The notes beneath the pieces were generated by a model, which made no database searches, was not told where the DNA came from, and saw only the letters and a program-made list of their open reading frames with translations. Source: Proteobacteria bacterium UBA4656 (GTDB lineage: Bacteria; Pseudomonadota; Gammaproteobacteria; Xanthomonadales; Ahniellaceae). Taken from it: a stretch of 9,232 nt of DNA. The translations under genes were made by a program, and so were the position numbers. The stretch lies in assembly GCA_002405525.1 (NCBI GenBank), contig DHLY01000022.1:1-9232 (forward strand), in the 5' to 3' direction. Of this stretch, positions 7,330 through 9,232 are shown piece after piece. How positions within the stretch are numbered: the stretch's first letter is position 1; each line of letters begins with the position of its first letter.

Positions 7330-8241
7330 GTGTCAAACCGCACGCTCGTACCGCTCAGCGGCACCTCGATCCGGGTCGGCGAGCCGCTGCCATTCCCGAT
7401 CTTCGACACCCATGGGCGCCAACTGCTGGGCGTCGGGGAGGCACCACGCAACGAACGCCACGCCGAGCGCATCCACGAGATCGGCATGGTCGATGCCGCA
7501 GTCGCCGAGCGCGCCGGTGCGCCGCCGGCCGGAACGCCGGGCGATGCCAGGCCACAGCGTCCGCCGGCTGCAGCGGATTGCCGACTCGCCGCGCTGCGCA
7601 TGCCATCCGGGTCACTGGTCCAGATCAGCCAGGCGGGCGATCCGCCGCGGCGCCTGGTCGGCACGCTGATCGGCATTCTGCCTCGGGAGGCCATCTACGT
7701 CGGGCTGCCGGCTGCGGACGGTCGAGCCCCGCTCGCCGCCCGCGGGGCACCGGTGGGTTTCCGCAGCGTGCTCGGCACCGAGATCGTCCGCTTCGACAGC
7801 ACCCTTCTGCACTACGAGATGCTGCCCTTCCAGGTCGCGGTGTTCGCCTATCCGACGTCGATCGCCGTTCAGCGCTTCCGCCGCCACCCGCGGGTGCCGA
7901 CCGACCTTCAGGGCGTGATCACCAATTATGCGTCGAGCGACATCGTGGCGGTTCCGTGCAGGGTCTCGAACCTCAGCGTCGGCGGGTTGCAGCTCGAGTG
8001 CCATCCGCTGGCGATGAAGCCGGGCGACCAGGTCGGCGTCGACCTCGTGCTACCGGGCCCGATGCCGCGCAACGCGTTCAAGCTGATGGGCCGCGTGCGC
8101 AACAGCGCGACGACCGAGGACCCCGACCTGCAACGCTGCGGACTTGAGTTCTTCGAACTGGAGCCGCAGCAGCGACTGCTGCTGGAAAACTTCGTGCTGC
8201 GCGCGATGGCGGAGCGACCGCGCGCCGCCGCCGGCGGCTGA
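7330..8241 (+). CDS. PilZ-domain protein with YcgR-like N-domain
   Basis: This 303-residue protein is a probable cyclic di-GMP receptor. Residues 5-55 form a short module (LVPLSGTSIRVGEPLPFPIFD), followed by an Ala/Pro-rich linker near 62-82. Residues about 85-180 resemble the YcgR/PilZN flagellar-brake domain (VGTLIGILPREAIYVGLP, GTEIVRFD, PFQVAVFAYP). The C-terminal PilZ domain has the c-di-GMP motif RRHPR (184-188; RxxxR) and the second motif NLSVGG (214-219; [D/N]xSxxG), then LMGRVRN (252-258) and GLEFFELE (271-278). Both ligand-binding motifs look complete, so binding is expected. No flagellar or pilus genes are in the window, so a role in swimming speed, pili or another output is inference. 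The GTG at 7330 is preferred because the recognisable sequence begins just after it; a TTG at 7291 is the in-frame alternative, and neither has a strong ribosome binding site. Confidence 0.87.
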   Translation: MSNRTLVPLSGTSIRVGEPLPFPIFDTHGRQLLGVGEAPRNERHAERIHEIGMVDAAVAERAGAPPAGTPGDARPQRPPAAADCRLAALRMPSGSLVQISQAGDPPRRLVGTLIGILPREAIYVGLPAADGRAPLAARGAPVGFRSVLGTEIVRFDSTLLHYEMLPFQVAVFAYPTSIAVQRFRRHPRVPTDLQGVITNYASSDIVAVPCRVSNLSVGGLQLECHPLAMKPGDQVGVDLVLPGPMPRNAFKLMGRVRNSATTEDPDLQRCGLEFFELEPQQRLLLENFVLRAMAERPRAAAGG

Positions 8242-8330
8242 AGGCGCAGCGGCGGGCGCGCGATGCCAGGAACGGCACTGGCGCACCACCCGCAGCCCTC
8301 GAACCGCGTGCCAGTCCGCAACGGCGAGCC

Positions 8331-8359
8331 TTGCCGCGCGCCGCGCCGGGTGGCATACA
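8331..8359 (+). promoter_or_regulatory. possible sigma70 promoter of the M48 gene
   Basis: TTGCCG (8331-8336) and CATACA (8354-8359) are separated by 17 bases, and the pair ends 25 bases before the ATG of the metalloprotease gene. The -35 part matches consensus at four of six bases and the -10 part at three. It lies in the 143-base gap after the PilZ gene, which otherwise shows no clear feature. The assignment is weak. Confidence 0.25.
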
Positions 8360-8384
8360 GCACGCCGGTTCCCGACCCACCCCG

Positions 8385-9065
8385 ATGACCGCCCTCCACC
8401 GCATCGCCGCCGCCCTCGCCCTGCTGCTTTCCGCCTGTGCCGCAACGCCGCAGCGGGAAGCTCCGCTGCTGGACGATCCGGTCCTCATCGCCTGGCTGCA
8501 AGGCCGCGCCGACACGCTGGCCGGCGCCGAACCGGTGAGGGTGCGGGTAGTCGACGGCCCGGCCGTGCAGGCCGAACTCGAACCCGATGGGCGCCTGCGC
8601 ATCTGGCGCGGCCTGCTGCTGCGCGCTCGCGACGAATCCGAGGTGACCTTCGTGCTCGCGCACGAGATCGCCCATCGTTCGCTGGGCCACTTCGCGCAGC
8701 GACAGGCCAGCGACCGCTGGACCCCGCTACAGGCCGAGCGTGAGGCCGACCTTACGGCGCTCGACGCGCTGCGGCAGATGGGGCTGCGCGCCGAAGCGGC
8801 GACCTCGCTGCTGTCGCTGGTGGCCGCAGAGGCGGCGATCTCCCCCGGCGTCGACCGCACGGCGCTGGCCTTCGTCGGCGAACGGCTGGAGGCACTGTGG
8901 CAACCGGTGGCCGGCGCCGCGGCGCATCCGCCGCGCGGCGGCGACCCTTGGCGCGTCCTTCTGGACACCCGCTTCGAGGCTTGGTTCGCAGCCGATCCCG
9001 CGGCGCGGGACCCTGCGCGTGCCACCATGGTCCGAGGTCACGCGGGGCGCCACGCACCGCCCTGA
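8385..9065 (+). CDS. M48-type zinc metalloprotease, probable lipoprotein
   Basis: This 226-residue protein is a small peptidase of the M48 (Ste24/HtpX/BepA-like) kind. It begins with a lipoprotein signal peptide: Arg7, a hydrophobic stretch, and the lipobox LSAC ending at Cys18, followed by Ala-Ala rather than Asp, so outer-membrane sorting facing the periplasm is likely. The zinc site is HEIAH (93-97), with a probable third ligand Glu120 in EREAD (118-122), the usual M48 pattern. After it come an Ala/Leu-rich helical region and a C-terminus without recognisable repeats. M48 lipoproteins of this type are thought to act on envelope proteins; the substrate here is unknown. ATG 8385 is chosen over an upstream frame extension because it places the signal peptide at the N-terminus. 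It lies 143 bases after the PilZ gene and may have its own promoter. It ends about 115 bases before a terminator. Confidence 0.85.
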   Translation: MTALHRIAAALALLLSACAATPQREAPLLDDPVLIAWLQGRADTLAGAEPVRVRVVDGPAVQAELEPDGRLRIWRGLLLRARDESEVTFVLAHEIAHRSLGHFAQRQASDRWTPLQAEREADLTALDALRQMGLRAEAATSLLSLVAAEAAISPGVDRTALAFVGERLEALWQPVAGAAAHPPRGGDPWRVLLDTRFEAWFAADPAARDPARATMVRGHAGRHAPP

Positions 9066-9180
9066 ACCGACGCACGGCCGAAGGCGACGCGATCGGCGCC
9101 AATGCAGCCCGGTCGCGCGCTCCGCCACGAGGGGGCGCACGTGCCCCGTTGCGCGCTGCAGCGACGCTCAGCGCCGGTGA

Positions 9181-9205
9181 AAAAACCCGCATCCCGCGGG
9201 TTTTT
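9181..9205. terminator. symmetric intrinsic terminator
   Basis: AAAAACCCGC (9181-9190) and GCGGGTTTTT (9196-9205) form a perfect 10-base stem with a 5-base loop. A run of Ts closes it in the plus direction and a run of As, read as Ts from the other strand, closes it in the minus direction. It can end the M48 message and probably also a converging transcript from beyond the window. Confidence 0.85.
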
Positions 9206-9232
9206 CCAGTCGCGAGTCCGGCACAGGTCCGG

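Noticed and set aside
7190..7336. N-terminal extension of the aminotransferase to 7336
   Set aside because: The extra 49 residues are low-complexity and lie upstream of a well-placed ribosome binding site and a family-like N-terminus at 7189.
9131..9147. GGGGC/GCCCC hairpin after the M48 gene
   Set aside because: The stem is only five bases with no T-run, and a much better terminator lies at 9181-9205.

Overview
The window is GC-rich, compact chromosomal DNA that looks like a gammaproteobacterium of the Xanthomonadales/Lysobacterales type. The malate dehydrogenase, from remembered family sequences, reads like the Xanthomonas form of the enzyme. This placement is an inference from protein resemblance, not a search result. 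I see no insertion sequences, phage genes, tRNAs, rRNAs or CRISPR arrays.

Layout. Five genes occupy the minus strand from about 7189 down to 172. In transcription order they are a class I aspartate-type aminotransferase, malate dehydrogenase (mdh), a decayed propionyl-CoA synthetase (prpE), methylisocitrate lyase (prpB), 2-methylcitrate synthase (prpC) and, last, a DUF2189-type membrane protein; prpE is the only broken one. Two genes lie on the plus strand to the right. The first is a PilZ-domain protein with a YcgR-like N-terminal domain, divergent from the aminotransferase. The second is a small M48-type zinc metalloprotease lipoprotein. A symmetric hairpin terminator at 9181-9205 closes the window. 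The first 171 bases hold no gene I can support.

How the genes fit together. The aminotransferase and malate dehydrogenase are 37 bases apart; one interconverts aspartate and oxaloacetate and the other oxaloacetate and malate. PrpC joins propionyl-CoA to oxaloacetate and PrpB splits methylisocitrate into pyruvate and succinate, so the minus-strand block centres on oxaloacetate and C4 acids. The step between PrpC and PrpB (PrpD, or AcnD with PrpF) is not encoded here.

The most notable feature is the prpE remnant. It keeps a start codon and a good ribosome binding site. It has in-frame TAG codons at positions 20 and 113, an in-frame deletion of roughly 80-90 codons that removes the ATP-binding P-loop of the acyl-adenylate-forming family, and several changes at highly conserved residues. 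Its neighbours prpB and prpC look intact. The simplest reading is that the organism has lost this route for activating free propionate but still uses the methylcitrate cycle for propionyl-CoA made inside the cell. I found no convincing wholly novel system in this window.
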